A stretch of 64,000 nucleotides of DNA from Keguizhuia sedimenti (lineage in GTDB: Bacteria > Pseudomonadota > Gammaproteobacteria > Burkholderiales > Burkholderiaceae_D), in contig JAUYVH010000001.1 in the NCBI GenBank assembly GCA_030715135.1, positions 744,001 to 808,000 on the forward strand, written 5' to 3'. Positions 9,616 to 18,910 of this stretch are shown piece by piece. The notes under the pieces are model-generated. The model was not told the DNA's origin. It saw nothing but the letters and a program-made list of their open reading frames with translations, and made no database searches. The translations under genes and the position numbers were made by a program. The stretch's first letter is position 1, and every line of letters starts with the position of its first letter.

Positions 9616-10236
9616 TTAACCGCCGAAGTGACGCAGGGCTTGCTGGATTGCCATGCCGCCGCCGGCGATCAGTACGCCGAAATAAATGATGGTCGCCAGG
9701 TTGGCGAGATAACCCAGCAGAATGCATGCGCCGTCGCGCTGTAACATGCCCAGCGCCAGGCAAATGATCGCCAGGGCGGGTAGGGTATTGCTGAACGGGA
9801 TAAAACCGAATGGCGCCATCAGGAGCACCGCGCCCAAGATCAGCATCAGGTTATTGAGCATGTCCATGCCGCCCGAAGCCAGCCAGGGCAGCCGGTTGGG
9901 CCGGCAGATCTTTTCCAGCCGGTGCAGCCAGGACATTGCCCGGGCGAGCACGTCGCGCAACTTGTCGCTGGCAATCACGCGCTGCTTGATTTTTTCCGGA
10001 AGCCACAAATTGCGGTGAAATAATCGACTTACCGCTATCAGCAGGATGGCTGCGCCGAACACGGTGCTGACCCCCGGGATCGATACCGGAATCAAAAATA
10101 CCAGCGAAAGCAGAGCGGTCAGGACCAGCAAGCCGCCTTCACCGACCAGGTCAAGGATTTCCGACAGCGTCACTCCGTTAGACGGCAGTTTTTTGATAAT
10201 GGCATTGAGTTGGACTGCCATGGATTGGTCCTGCAA
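9616..10236 (-). CDS. exoD: ExoD-family exopolysaccharide synthesis protein
   Basis: 206 residues, with hydrophobic segments at roughly 30-75 and 125-195. The pattern LSEILDLVGEGGLLVLTALLSLVFLIPVSIPG is characteristic of ExoD. The family is linked to exopolysaccharide production and alkaline tolerance in rhizobia, but its biochemical role is unresolved. Start is TTG 10236, preceded by AAGGAG six bases upstream; the ATG five codons later lies too far from that site. No other polysaccharide genes are nearby. Confidence 0.85.
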   Translation of the reverse strand: MQDQSMAVQLNAIIKKLPSNGVTLSEILDLVGEGGLLVLTALLSLVFLIPVSIPGVSTVFGAAILLIAVSRLFHRNLWLPEKIKQRVIASDKLRDVLARAMSWLHRLEKICRPNRLPWLASGGMDMLNNLMLILGAVLLMAPFGFIPFSNTLPALAIICLALGMLQRDGACILLGYLANLATIIYFGVLIAGGGMAIQQALRHFGG

Positions 10237-10785
10237 TTTTTGCTCCTTATGCGGTTTAGCAGCCTCTGGGGAAAAAGCTTCCCATTATATTAATTGTGCC
10301 GGCTGGGAGACAACCATCGCCATGATGTTTCTCGTGCAGTGTTGCCCGCCGCTGCTACGCCATATGGTAATGCTTTATAAGGCGATTTCAGTGACATGCG
10401 TTAATGGCCGCATGCAAAAGAGGTTTACTGCGAGCTTTTATGCGTCTCAAGGTATCGCGATGAGAAATTGTGATGTTCTTAGGCAGCAATATGCCGGCGC
10501 GATTGATCAAGACCATCCGCTAAAGCGGCTTCAATGGACTGTTTGCTTGGCTTTCATCCGCCGGTGCAGGTAGCAGATTACAAAAAATTACAAAATCCAT
10601 TTTCTGCATTCCAACGATTGGACAACGCGTATCGGTCATCAGGCGTTTGAACGACACACGGACCTTTATTCTGCATGATCCGATCGCCCTCTGGTGCCGT
10701 CAGTGCAGCAGGCGTTGAACGATGCAGTTTATTCCTAGTCTTATTTTTCCGTCATCAAGACGTCAGTGCATAGCGCAGGACTTAG
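10237..10785. other. gene-free region
   Basis: 549 bases between the divergent exoD and the coiled-coil gene. An open frame crosses from within the exoD antisense strand, but it has no ribosome site and non-coding composition. A short direct repeat of ATTACAAAA occurs near 10575-10592. It presumably holds promoters for both flanking genes; none could be called with confidence. Confidence 0.4.
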
Positions 10786-11508
10786 TTGATTATGAAAAAA
10801 GTGTTGAATATTTTTTCCCGGACCGGGGAAGCAAAATCAGAGCATGCAACGGTTCCCAACTTCAGGGAGCCGACCTTGTATGCCACCCGGCCCTCCTCGC
10901 GGCCAGCCCCGGCAGCGCGTCAAAGCCAGGCGCCGCAACCCAAACAGCAAGTGGAGCAGACAAAGCAACGACAGGATACGCTCGATGTGCCGCTGGATTA
11001 TCCCGGCATCATCGCTTTTTTTCAAAAAACCGTCTCCAGTCGTAAATCTCCGTTCAATTCGCTGGTACAAGCAGCGGATCGTCTGCAGGAGTTCATCCCG
11101 GATGAGGTGGGCCGCTTAAAGGCTGCCTATGCATTATGCGGGGAGAAGTGGTCGCCGGAGGTGCTCGCCCTCGCCATTCATAACCATATTGCGGACATCG
11201 ACAGCGTATGTGCCAAGGCAAAGAGCAGCAAAAGCATGCATGCCGGAGAACGCGCGCAACAACTGCGTTCCGAATCCGCGGACTTGAAGCAGAAAAATGC
11301 TTCGCTGCAGGCCGAAATCGACGCATTGAAAGCACGACTGGCAGAGTTCCAGGGACGATTTGATGCGAATCAGACCAGGATTTCGGAGCTCGACCAGCAA
11401 GCGCAGTTTATCGAGGGCGATGCCAATTCGGTAACTTTCCTTGAACAGGCGGCGGAGAATCTGAAAAACGATCTTCTTGCGAAAAAGGTATTGCTGGGAT
11501 TGACTTAA
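10786..11508 (+). CDS. hypothetical coiled-coil protein, 240 aa
   Basis: Starts TTG 10786 or ATG 10792 (MKKVLNIFSR); AGGA at 10777-10780 suits the TTG better. Residues 25-65 are Pro/Gln/Ala-rich and probably disordered. Residues 70-150 are a compact helical region (DYPGIIAFFQKTVSSRKSPF). Residues 160-235 form a heptad-patterned coiled coil with repeated Ala/Leu/Glu. No signal peptide, membrane helix or enzyme motif is visible. I do not recognise the family; composition suggests a cytoplasmic scaffold-like protein. It converges with the acetyltransferase gene. Confidence 0.75.
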   Translation: MIMKKVLNIFSRTGEAKSEHATVPNFREPTLYATRPSSRPAPAARQSQAPQPKQQVEQTKQRQDTLDVPLDYPGIIAFFQKTVSSRKSPFNSLVQAADRLQEFIPDEVGRLKAAYALCGEKWSPEVLALAIHNHIADIDSVCAKAKSSKSMHAGERAQQLRSESADLKQKNASLQAEIDALKARLAEFQGRFDANQTRISELDQQAQFIEGDANSVTFLEQAAENLKNDLLAKKVLLGLT

Positions 11509-11605
11509 GCGTTTGCCAACGTCCTTAGCAGCGGGCGCTGATTCCGGCGGCCAATTTCGAAGACGGATAGGCTTTCCATCGGGACTACGCATTTGCGCAA
11601 GACCC

Positions 11606-12142
11606 TCAGGTCGTTTCCAGCCCTGCTTCATCCGGATTGGCCGGCGTGTCCAGTATCAGCTGGAAAAACCCTGCGTCCAGCCATTGACCAAATTTATAAC
11701 CAGCCTCCCGAATAATCCCACTGCAGGTAAAACCCAGCTTTTCATGCAGGCGGATGCTTGCCTTGTTTTGCATGTCGATACACGCGACCAGCGTGTGCAC
11801 CTGCTGCATGCGGGCGAGCTTGATCAATTCATGCATCAGATGATGGCCGTGTCCCTTGCCGCGTGCGTGATGGTGAATGTAGACCGATGTTTCTACCGTA
11901 TACCGGTACGCCGGCCAGGCCCGAAACGTTCCATAACTAGCAAAACCTAAAAGCTGGCCTTGGGGGCCTTCCATTCCAATTACCGGAAATCCGGCTGTTT
12001 CCTTGACCGCAAACCAGTTTCGCATGCCGTTCATCGAGCGCGGATGGTAGTCATAGACAGCCGTGCTGTTAAGGATCGCTTCATTGACGATCTCCAGCAT
12101 GGCTTCACCATGCCGTCCCAGGGTGCAGTGAACGATTTCCAT
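11606..12142 (-). CDS. GNAT acetyltransferase, phosphinothricin-acetyltransferase-like
   Basis: 178 residues with the GNAT fold. Motif A is ARGKGHGHHLMHELI, preceded by the strand VETSVYIHHHARG, and the C-terminal motif B is NKASIRLHEKLGFTCSG. The N-terminal stretch NEAILNSTAVYDYHPRS matches the Bar/Pat/YwnH branch, which acetylates amino groups of small amino acids or methionine derivatives using acetyl-CoA. The actual substrate is not known. It is the last minus-strand gene before the candidate replication origin. Confidence 0.88.
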   Translation of the reverse strand: MEIVHCTLGRHGEAMLEIVNEAILNSTAVYDYHPRSMNGMRNWFAVKETAGFPVIGMEGPQGQLLGFASYGTFRAWPAYRYTVETSVYIHHHARGKGHGHHLMHELIKLARMQQVHTLVACIDMQNKASIRLHEKLGFTCSGIIREAGYKFGQWLDAGFFQLILDTPANPDEAGLETT

Positions 12143-12876
12143 TTGTGATTATTCCTGTCGAGCTTCTGTAGCGGCCAGCCTGTGCCTGCAAGAGTTAAGA
12201 GCAGTATGTGCTGCTCTGACTTTCCAGGATTTTAGACGTCTAAAGGGTATTTCAACCACTGTTCGGAAAAGCACTTATGCGCCGCCTTCAAGGCTCGCGC
12301 ATTTTCCCTTTGGCCAGTGGAAAGTGGCTTTTATTTTTACCAACGTTTATGAAAAAAAGCCCAGTTATGGCACAGAAGTTTTTAAAGCCGGATGCCTGGA
12401 TGGCTAATGTGATTCTGGTTTTAGTTTTTAATTAGTTTTTATATATATGTTTAGTAGTAGTAGTTAACGGGACGTTTTTTTGTGGATAACTCTGTTTACT
12501 TCTACAGAATCAATCTCTTATCGACTTTATAAGCACGCTTAAAAGCTCTGTTTTTCTAAAGAACAGTTCGGGGAAAGATTTTCGGCTTTTTTCTTATTCG
12601 CCGGTTTTACACATTTACTCTCAGGTTTATCCCAAAAGTTATTCACAGTGGTGCATTTTTTGCAATTAAGTGCATATGTTGCAATATTATTCTTCCTTAT
12701 AGTTGTTTTGTTGTTAACAAAAGAGAATAAGTTTATTTATGGAAACTTATGAGCCAGTAAAGTACGTTACTCTCATGTAACAAATGGAAAATTGGCGATT
12801 AACTTGAATGAAAAAGTTAATGTACGCTGAGAACCGAGGCCATATTCCTATCTAGTCGTTTATAAAGAAAAACAGC
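12143..12876. other. oriC: candidate chromosomal replication origin (oriC)
   Basis: 734 gene-free, clearly AT-rich bases. A perfect DnaA box lies at 12481-12489 (minus orientation of TTATCCACA) and a variant TTATTCACA at 12639-12647, with weaker matches such as TTATCCCAA at 12627. Long A/T tracts (12410-12480, 12560-12600, 12650-12760) could unwind. Gene direction switches here: seven of ten genes to the left are on the minus strand, while every gene from 12877 to 31887 is on the plus strand. Two parS sites lie 0.8 kb away and mnmG, rsmG and parAB follow, a classical origin neighbourhood. dnaA is not in the window. The assignment is inference. Confidence 0.5.
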
Positions 12877-13638
12877 ATGATTGATTTTTTTATTCTCGGA
12901 CTAGCTGCTTTTTTTGCCGGAATGGTTGATGCGGTCGTAGGCGGCGGCGGTTTGATCCAATTACCGGCTTTATTTTCTTTATTGCCCGGCACTGCACCCG
13001 CCACGCTCTTGGGAACCAGCAAGCTTGCCGGAGTATGGGGCACCGGCGCAGCGGCATTGACTTATGCGCGTAAGATCCGAGTGGAATGGAATACGGCCTT
13101 ACCCGCGGCAATTTCTGCTTTCTTGTGTGCCTTTTTGGGTGCCTATACAGTTACCCGTTTGCCGCCCGATTTTTTGCGCGACGTTCTTCCTTTGCTTTTA
13201 CTGGGTGTGGCGATCTATACCTTTGAAAAAAAAGACTTCGGCAAACAGCATGTGCCGGTTCATCGCGGCCGGCGTGAGTTTTCTTTTGCCGTACTGCTTG
13301 GAGCAGGCATCGGATTTTATGATGGCTTCTTCGGCCCAGGCACCGGCAGTTTTTTATTATTCTTGTTTATCCGTTTTTTCGGGTTTGATTTCTTAGGCGC
13401 TTCGGCAGCGGCCAAGATTGTGAATGTAGCCTGTAATGTTGCGGCCTTGTTGTGGTTTGGCATCAGTGGTCATTTGCTGATTCAACTAGGCATATTGATG
13501 GCCGTATGTAATATCGCTGGTTCCATTATCGGCACTCGACTTGCACTACGTTATGGCAGCGTATGGATTCGCAAGTTATTCCTTTGGGTTGTCATCGTTT
13601 TGTTGATAAAGACCGGTTTCGATGCGGTATCAACATAA
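12877..13638 (+). CDS. TauE/SafE-family membrane permease (DUF81)
   Basis: 253 residues with seven or eight membrane helices. The two halves each carry a Gly-rich loop typical of the family: GMVDAVVGGGGLIQLPAL near residue 15 and GFYDGFFGPGTGSFLLF near residue 150. Members export or import small sulfur-containing or organic anions such as sulfite, sulfoacetate or taurine-derived products. The substrate here is unknown and no sulfur-metabolism gene is adjacent. The first parS site begins directly after its stop codon. Confidence 0.88.
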   Translation: MIDFFILGLAAFFAGMVDAVVGGGGLIQLPALFSLLPGTAPATLLGTSKLAGVWGTGAAALTYARKIRVEWNTALPAAISAFLCAFLGAYTVTRLPPDFLRDVLPLLLLGVAIYTFEKKDFGKQHVPVHRGRREFSFAVLLGAGIGFYDGFFGPGTGSFLLFLFIRFFGFDFLGASAAAKIVNVACNVAALLWFGISGHLLIQLGILMAVCNIAGSIIGTRLALRYGSVWIRKLFLWVVIVLLIKTGFDAVST

Positions 13639-13654
13639 TGTTCCACGTGAAACA
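13639..13654. promoter_or_regulatory. parS: parS centromere site 1
   Basis: TGTTCCACGTGAAACA matches the conserved ParB binding palindrome TGTTNCACGTGAAACA at every defined position. It starts right after the stop codon of the TauE-like gene. Its presence 3.7 kb upstream of parB supports ParB-dependent origin segregation. Confidence 0.93.
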
Positions 13655-13695
13655 TTTATGGTTGTTGTTGCAAACCGAACGAAAACAGTTTGTAA

Positions 13696-13711
13696 AGTTT
13701 CACGTGAAACA
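13696..13711. promoter_or_regulatory. parS: parS centromere site 2
   Basis: AGTTTCACGTGAAACA carries the perfect 14-base palindromic core GTTTCACGTGAAAC, differing from the consensus only in the outermost base. It lies 57 bases after the first site, inside the mnmG leader. Confidence 0.9.
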
Positions 13712-13794
13712 TAACTATTCAGGAACCAAGCTCCGATAGAAACCACAAACGATTTATAATCTCGGTCCAGTCATACACTTCCTTCCAAAGCATC

Positions 13795-15732
13795 ATGTAC
13801 TTTCCAAGCGAATTCGATGTCATCGTTGTAGGCGGTGGTCATGCCGGCACTGAAGCGGCTCTTGCGTCCGCACGCATGGGGCAGAAAACGCTTCTGCTCA
13901 CCCACAATATCGAAACATTGGGGCAAATGTCTTGCAACCCCTCTATTGGAGGGATCGGAAAAGGTCATCTGGTGAAAGAGGTAGACGCGATGGGCGGGGC
14001 GATGGCAATCGCAACCGACGAAGCGGGCATCCAGTTCCGTATCTTAAATTCTTCCAAAGGCCCGGCAGTCCGCGCTACCCGCGCACAAGCAGACCGCATT
14101 CTTTATAAGCAGTCGATCCGATCCCGCCTGGAAAATCAGCCAAATCTTTGGCTATTCCAGCAGGCGGTAGATGATCTTCTTCTGGAAGGGGATAGGGTGG
14201 TGGGAGCGGTCACGCAGGTCGGAATTCGATTTAAGGGAAGGGCAGTAGTGCTGACGGCCGGTACTTTCCTGGACGGTAAAATTCACGTGGGCCTGAACAA
14301 CTATGCGGCAGGACGGGCAGGCGATCCGCCAGCCGTCTCGCTATCAAGTCGATTGAAGGAGATGAAGCTGCCACAAGGCAGGCTGAAAACCGGCACGCCT
14401 CCCCGTATAGACGGCCGCAGTATCGACTTTTCGGTGATGGAGGAGCAGCCCGGCGACTTGGATCCCATTCCGGTTTTTTCGGTAATGGGAGAAGTAGGGA
14501 TGCATCCGGAGCAGCTGCCATGCTGGATCACGCATACCAATGAACGAACACACGAGATCATCCGCGGAGGGCTGGACCGCAGTCCGATGTACACCGGCGT
14601 AATAGAAGGCGTGGGGCCGCGCTACTGTCCGTCGATCGAAGACAAGATTCACCGTTTTGCCGGAAAGGAATCACACCAGATCTTCCTGGAGCCGGAAGGC
14701 CTGACTACGAACGAGTTCTATCCAAACGGGATTTCCACCAGCCTGCCCTTCGATATACAGATGGAACTGGTGCGCTCCATGCGAGGGCTGGAAAATGCGC
14801 ATATCCTGCGACCCGGTTATGCAATCGAATATGATTATTTCGATCCGCGCGGCTTGAAAGCCTCACTGGAAACCAAGGTCATCCAGGGACTGTTCTTTGC
14901 CGGTCAGATAAACGGTACCACCGGCTACGAAGAAGCTGCAGCGCAGGGTATGCTGGCCGGTATCAACGCGGCATTACAGACCCAAGGGCGGGAGCCATGG
15001 ACGCCGCGGCGCGACCAGGCCTACCTCGGTGTACTGGTCGACGATCTGATCACGCAAGGCGTAATGGAGCCTTACCGCATGTTTACCAGCAGGGCGGAAT
15101 ATCGTCTGAGCCTACGTGAAGACAATGCCGACCTGAGGCTGACTGAAATCGGCCGTCAGCTCGGATGTGTCGGCGATGCGCAGTGGACGGCATTTAACCG
15201 CAAGCGCGAAGCCGTCGAGAAAGAGATGGAACGCCTGCGCTCGACTTGGGTGAATCCTCGCATTATTGCCGAAGCAGAAGCACAACGCCTCCTGGGTAAA
15301 GGGATAGAACGAGAGTATGCACTTACTGATTTGTTAAGGCGCCCGAACGTTACGTATGAAAGCCTCATGACTTTAACGAATACGGAAGGGAAGCAGTATC
15401 ACAGCCAAGAGGTACTGGAAGACGACGTCAAAGAACAGGTGGAAATCCAGGTGAAGTATGCCGGTTATATCGAGCGCCAGGCTAAGGAAGTCGAGCGCCA
15501 CGATTATTATGAGAATTTGAAGCTGCCACCCGAACTCGATTATCTGGCCGTCTCCGCGTTGTCCATGGAAGTGCGCCAGAAGCTGAACAAGCACCGACCG
15601 GAAACCCTTGGGCAAGCCTCGCGTATTTCCGGCGTTACGCCGGCCGCGATCTCATTATTGCTGGTACATCTGAAAAAAGGCGGATTCAAGAACTTTGCAA
15701 ATGCCGAAACCGGCGGCCAAGCGGCCGCTTGA
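13795..15732 (+). CDS. mnmG: tRNA uridine-5-carboxymethylaminomethyl modification enzyme MnmG
   Basis: 645 residues, close to the E. coli length of 629. The N-terminal FAD-binding motif is [19 protein letters not shown], followed by the family signatures [20 protein letters not shown] and RPGYAIEYD, the [18 protein letters not shown] block, and a helical C-terminal domain. With MnmE it installs the cmnm5/nm5 group on wobble uridine 34 of several tRNAs. ATG 13795 is the conserved start ([15 protein letters not shown]). It heads a run with rsmG, parA and parB. A TATAAT-like element at 13755-13760 may be its -10 box. Confidence 0.98.
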   Translation: MYFPSEFDVIVVGGGHAGTEAALASARMGQKTLLLTHNIETLGQMSCNPSIGGIGKGHLVKEVDAMGGAMAIATDEAGIQFRILNSSKGPAVRATRAQADRILYKQSIRSRLENQPNLWLFQQAVDDLLLEGDRVVGAVTQVGIRFKGRAVVLTAGTFLDGKIHVGLNNYAAGRAGDPPAVSLSSRLKEMKLPQGRLKTGTPPRIDGRSIDFSVMEEQPGDLDPIPVFSVMGEVGMHPEQLPCWITHTNERTHEIIRGGLDRSPMYTGVIEGVGPRYCPSIEDKIHRFAGKESHQIFLEPEGLTTNEFYPNGISTSLPFDIQMELVRSMRGLENAHILRPGYAIEYDYFDPRGLKASLETKVIQGLFFAGQINGTTGYEEAAAQGMLAGINAALQTQGREPWTPRRDQAYLGVLVDDLITQGVMEPYRMFTSRAEYRLSLREDNADLRLTEIGRQLGCVGDAQWTAFNRKREAVEKEMERLRSTWVNPRIIAEAEAQRLLGKGIEREYALTDLLRRPNVTYESLMTLTNTEGKQYHSQEVLEDDVKEQVEIQVKYAGYIERQAKEVERHDYYENLKLPPELDYLAVSALSMEVRQKLNKHRPETLGQASRISGVTPAAISLLLVHLKKGGFKNFANAETGGQAAA

Positions 15733-15741
15733 GGACTGAGA

Positions 15742-16407
15742 ATGGCAATGCAGGGATTCGATCGCCAGGCGCTGGCTCAGCAAGTAAATCTAGGCGCAGC
15801 AGACCTGGGCCTTGAGCTTTCAGATACACAGCTCGGACGCCTGTTGGACTATCTGGCGCTTCTGGACAAATGGAACGGGGTGTACAACCTGACCGCCATC
15901 CGCGATCCCGGGCAGATGGTGACTCATCACTTGCTTGATTCGCTAGCCGTCGTACCTGCTTTCGCTCATGCACGGCGGGTGCTGGATGTCGGAGCCGGGG
16001 GAGGACTGCCGGGAATCATCTTGGCAATCTGGGCAGCCGAAGTGCAGCCGGAGATGCGCATTGCATTGGTGGATACAGTCCACAAAAAAACGGCATTTTT
16101 GACACAGGTGAAGGCTGAACTGGGCTTGGCCAACGTCACGGTTTATACTGCTCGCGTTGAGCAGCTCCAGGTTCCGGAAAAATTTGACATCATTACCTCA
16201 CGAGCCTTTGCTGATTTAGGTGATTTTGTAGCGTGGTCCAGCCATCTTTTGGCAACAGACGGAAGATTCATCGCCATGAAGGGCGTGCTGCCGAATGACG
16301 AGGTAGCGCGTTTGCCAAACGGATGGAAATTGAGCAGGGCAGAACCCTTGACGATACCGGGTCTGGAAGCTCAGAGGCACTTGCTGTTCATCGAACGGGA
16401 TGCATAA
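15742..16407 (+). CDS. rsmG: 16S rRNA (guanine-527-N7)-methyltransferase RsmG
   Basis: 221 residues with the Rossmann methyltransferase core: WNGVYNLTAIRDPGQMVTHHLLDSL, the SAM-binding loop VLDVGAGGGLPGIILAI, and ITSRAFADLGDFV. It methylates G527 of 16S rRNA; loss gives low-level streptomycin resistance in other species. It starts nine bases after the mnmG stop. Its stop overlaps the ATG of a 36-codon open frame that fills the gap to parA. Confidence 0.97.
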   Translation: MAMQGFDRQALAQQVNLGAADLGLELSDTQLGRLLDYLALLDKWNGVYNLTAIRDPGQMVTHHLLDSLAVVPAFAHARRVLDVGAGGGLPGIILAIWAAEVQPEMRIALVDTVHKKTAFLTQVKAELGLANVTVYTARVEQLQVPEKFDIITSRAFADLGDFVAWSSHLLATDGRFIAMKGVLPNDEVARLPNGWKLSRAEPLTIPGLEAQRHLLFIERDA

Positions 16408-16510
16408 GGAAAAGCGGAAAAGCATGTCATCCAAAGGGTCGCCGAGGGTGGCATCAAAGAAGCTGGCTAGAAGCTGGCGCGCGTTGGCGGCAAAACAGAT
16501 AACCAATTAA
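16400..16510 (+). CDS. possible 36-aa basic peptide between rsmG and parA
   Basis: An ATG at 16400 overlaps the rsmG stop (ATGCATAA) and the frame ends at 16510, six bases before the parA ATG. The peptide (MHKEKRKSMSSKG...) is rich in Lys, Arg and Ser. parA has no evident ribosome site of its own, so coupling through this frame is conceivable. It may equally be chance; there is no homology evidence. Confidence 0.22.
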   Translation: MHKEKRKSMSSKGSPRVASKKLARSWRALAAKQITN

Positions 16511-16516
16511 AAAATA

Positions 16517-17287
16517 ATGGCCAAAATATTTTGTGTCGCCAATCAAAAAGGCGGCGTGGGGAAAACAACGACCGCGGTGAATCTCGCAGCCGGACTGGCA
16601 CAGCTCGAGCAGCGCGTTTTATTGGTCGATCTGGATCCACAGGGCAATGCAACCATGGGCGCCGGTATCAACAAGTCGGGCCTGGAAGCATCCGTCTATG
16701 AGGTGATGCTCGGCATGGCGGACGTAACCAAGGCCCGCCAGCATTCCGTCAACGGAAAATTCGATGTACTGCCCGCCAACCGTGAGCTTGCGGGCGCGGA
16801 AGTCGAGATGGTCGAGCTGGACAATCGCGAAACCCGTCTGAAAAGCGCGCTGGCAACAGTCGACGCGGACTATGATTTCATCCTGATCGATTGTCCGCCC
16901 GCACTCTCGATGCTGACGCTGAACGGCTTGTGCGCAGCGCATGGCGTAATCATCCCGATGCAATGCGAATACTATGCGCTGGAAGGCCTGTCGGACCTGG
17001 TCAATACCATCAAGAAAGTCCATGCCAAGCTGAATCCGGATCTGAAAATCATCGGACTGCTGCGCGTCATGTTCGATCCGCGCATGACCTTGTCCCAGCA
17101 AGTATCGGCGCAACTCGAGCAGCATTTCGGCGACAAGATATTCAAGACCATCATTCCGCGCAACGTGCGTCTGGCCGAAGCACCATCCTATGGCATGCCG
17201 GGCGTTACTTTCGATCCCGCCTCGAAGGGGGCACAGGCATATATCGCGTTCGGGGCGGAAATGGTAGAGCGGATAAAAACGCTGTAG
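16517..17287 (+). CDS. parA: chromosome partitioning ATPase ParA (Soj)
   Basis: 256 residues. The deviant Walker A motif is KGGVGKTT (residues 11-18), with DLDPQGNAT, the Walker B region DFILIDCPP and the C-terminal NVRLAEAPSYGMP typical of chromosomal Soj/ParA. It binds DNA non-specifically in its ATP form and moves ParB-parS complexes apart after origin duplication. There is no N-terminal helix-turn-helix, so it is a chromosomal rather than a P1-type ParA. parB follows after 107 bases and parS sites lie upstream of mnmG. Confidence 0.97.
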   Translation: MAKIFCVANQKGGVGKTTTAVNLAAGLAQLEQRVLLVDLDPQGNATMGAGINKSGLEASVYEVMLGMADVTKARQHSVNGKFDVLPANRELAGAEVEMVELDNRETRLKSALATVDADYDFILIDCPPALSMLTLNGLCAAHGVIIPMQCEYYALEGLSDLVNTIKKVHAKLNPDLKIIGLLRVMFDPRMTLSQQVSAQLEQHFGDKIFKTIIPRNVRLAEAPSYGMPGVTFDPASKGAQAYIAFGAEMVERIKTL

Positions 17288-17394
17288 GCAAAGCCGGCAC
17301 TATAAACCTGTCCTTTTTGCAAACAAGATACATGGCAACCCAGTCATGATGCGTGCATCAGCGAACGGCAAAGAAATTTAAGAACGGAAACAAT

Positions 17395-18291
17395 ATGGTT
17401 ACGAAAAAACCCAAAGGCCTGGGACGCGGCCTGGACGCCTTGCTCGGTGGCTCCAGCGACTTCACCGATGCGCCCGCTGTTGCAGGGGCGCCGTCAACAA
17501 TGGCGGTAAGCGAGCTGCAGGCCGGCAAATACCAGCCACGCACGCGCATGGACGAAGGCGCGCTGGCTGAGCTTGCAGCATCGATTAAAGTGCAGGGTCT
17601 CTTGCAGGCAATCCTCGTGCGGCCAATTCCGCCCGGAAGCAACGGCATCAAATATGAAATCATCGCCGGCGAGCGCCGTTTCCGTGCCGCGCAACTGGCC
17701 GGCCTGACGGAAGTGCCGGTGCTGGTGAAGCAAGTCGATGACCAGGCCGCCGCTGCCATGGCGCTGATCGAAAACATGCAGCGCGAAGATTTGAATCCGC
17801 TGGAAGAAGCGCAGGGAATCCAGCGGCTGATCATGGATTTCAATTTCACGCATGAGCAAGCGGCCACAGCCGTCGGCCGTTCACGCAGCGCCGTATCCAA
17901 TCTGCTGCGCCTGCTGAACCTGGCCAAGCCGGTGCAAACCATGTTGATGGCCGGCGACATCGATATGGGTCATGCGCGCGCCTTGCTGGCTGCGGATGCG
18001 GCAACGCAAATTACATTGGCGAACCAGATCGTCGCCAAGCGCATGTCGGTACGCGACGCGGAAAAACTGGTGGCACGTGCCTTGTCCGAACAGGCGGCCG
18101 CCGACAAGCCACGCGCAAGCGACAAGGAAAAGTCGCGAGATATCGTGCGGCTCGAAGAAGAGCTGGCAGATTCTCTCGCGATGCCGGTGACAATCAAGGT
18201 CAGCGCCAAAAACAAAGGACAGCTGATTATCGACTTTTCCGATCTGGATGCGCTCGACGTTGTGATCGCAAGACTGAGGCCGCAAGCATAA
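17395..18291 (+). CDS. parB: chromosome partitioning protein ParB (Spo0J)
   Basis: 298 residues from ATG 17395 (MVTKKPKGLGRGLDALLGG), the usual N-terminal ParA-contact motif; an upstream in-frame ATG at 17353 is less likely. The ParB/Srx CTPase domain includes LQAGKYQPRTRMDEGALAELAASI and the GERRFRAAQLAG CTP-binding box. A helix-turn-helix follows (THEQAATAVGRSRSAVSNLLRLL), then a basic linker and a C-terminal dimerisation region. It loads at parS and spreads. The palindromes at 13639 and 13696 are its expected targets. Confidence 0.97.
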   Translation: MVTKKPKGLGRGLDALLGGSSDFTDAPAVAGAPSTMAVSELQAGKYQPRTRMDEGALAELAASIKVQGLLQAILVRPIPPGSNGIKYEIIAGERRFRAAQLAGLTEVPVLVKQVDDQAAAAMALIENMQREDLNPLEEAQGIQRLIMDFNFTHEQAATAVGRSRSAVSNLLRLLNLAKPVQTMLMAGDIDMGHARALLAADAATQITLANQIVAKRMSVRDAEKLVARALSEQAAADKPRASDKEKSRDIVRLEEELADSLAMPVTIKVSAKNKGQLIIDFSDLDALDVVIARLRPQA

Positions 18292-18434
18292 ACCCGCGCG
18301 ACAACTCTCTGCGTGCAAGCAATTTCTTTCTATTTCATGCTGCGCTGTAAAAGATATTGATGCCATGTGGCATAAAGCAGTGTCGCCAAACAAACGCAGC
18401 TTCCTTTTGCAAGGATTTAAATCAAAGCAAGTAT

Positions 18435-18464
18435 TTGACTGGGCTTAAAAGAAGCCCTTATAAT
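18435..18464 (+). promoter_or_regulatory. sigma-70 promoter of the atp operon
   Basis: TTGACT (18435-18440) and a perfect TATAAT (18459-18464) are separated by 18 bases. The spacer contains an inverted repeat, GGGCTT-5-AAGCCC, that nearly fills it. It lies about 105 bases upstream of atpI and is the best promoter match noticed in the window. Confidence 0.75.
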
Positions 18465-18570
18465 TCCGTGGTTTCGCAAAACGCACCCTAACAAAGGCAC
18501 TTCAGAATCCTTACCTGTACGCAGCGAGCAAAAATGCGAAATTCTGCGGATAGAACGGTTCTGTAACAGT

Positions 18571-18909
18571 ATGCTGCGCCTCGTCCTCTTGCAACTTGCA
18601 ACTACGGTCATCGTCAGCGTGATTGCCGGCTTGGTGGGTGGCGTACATGCACTGATATCTGCATTGTTGGGTGGACTGTGCTGCGTTGTGCCGAACGGCG
18701 TGTTTGCGCTGCGATTGTTCGCAGCGGCGCAAAAACCCGGGGGCGCCAACCCGATGTCATTTTTCATTGGTGAGTTTATCAAGATTGCGTTGACGATTGC
18801 GCTGTTGGGCGCAGTCGTTTGGCTGTACCGCGATTTGAACTGGCTGGCGCTGATCGCCGCCTTCATCGTGGCGCTGAAGAGTTACATAATCTTATTGTTT
18901 AGGCACTAA
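18571..18909 (+). CDS. atpI: ATP synthase protein I (AtpI)
   Basis: 112 residues with four hydrophobic helices and the family pattern [20 protein letters not shown]. AtpI is not part of the final enzyme; it helps assemble the c-ring and may affect Mg2+ handling. It is the first gene of the operon and ends one base before the atpB ATG. The ATG at 18571 is used; no strong ribosome site is visible. Confidence 0.9.
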   Translation: MLRLVLLQLATTVIVSVIAGLVGGVHALISALLGGLCCVVPNGVFALRLFAAAQKPGGANPMSFFIGEFIKIALTIALLGAVVWLYRDLNWLALIAAFIVALKSYIILLFRH

Positions 18910-18910
18910 C

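Noticed and set aside
10046..10573. 175-codon plus-strand frame across the exoD start
   Set aside because: First half is antisense to exoD; second half has random composition and no start signal.
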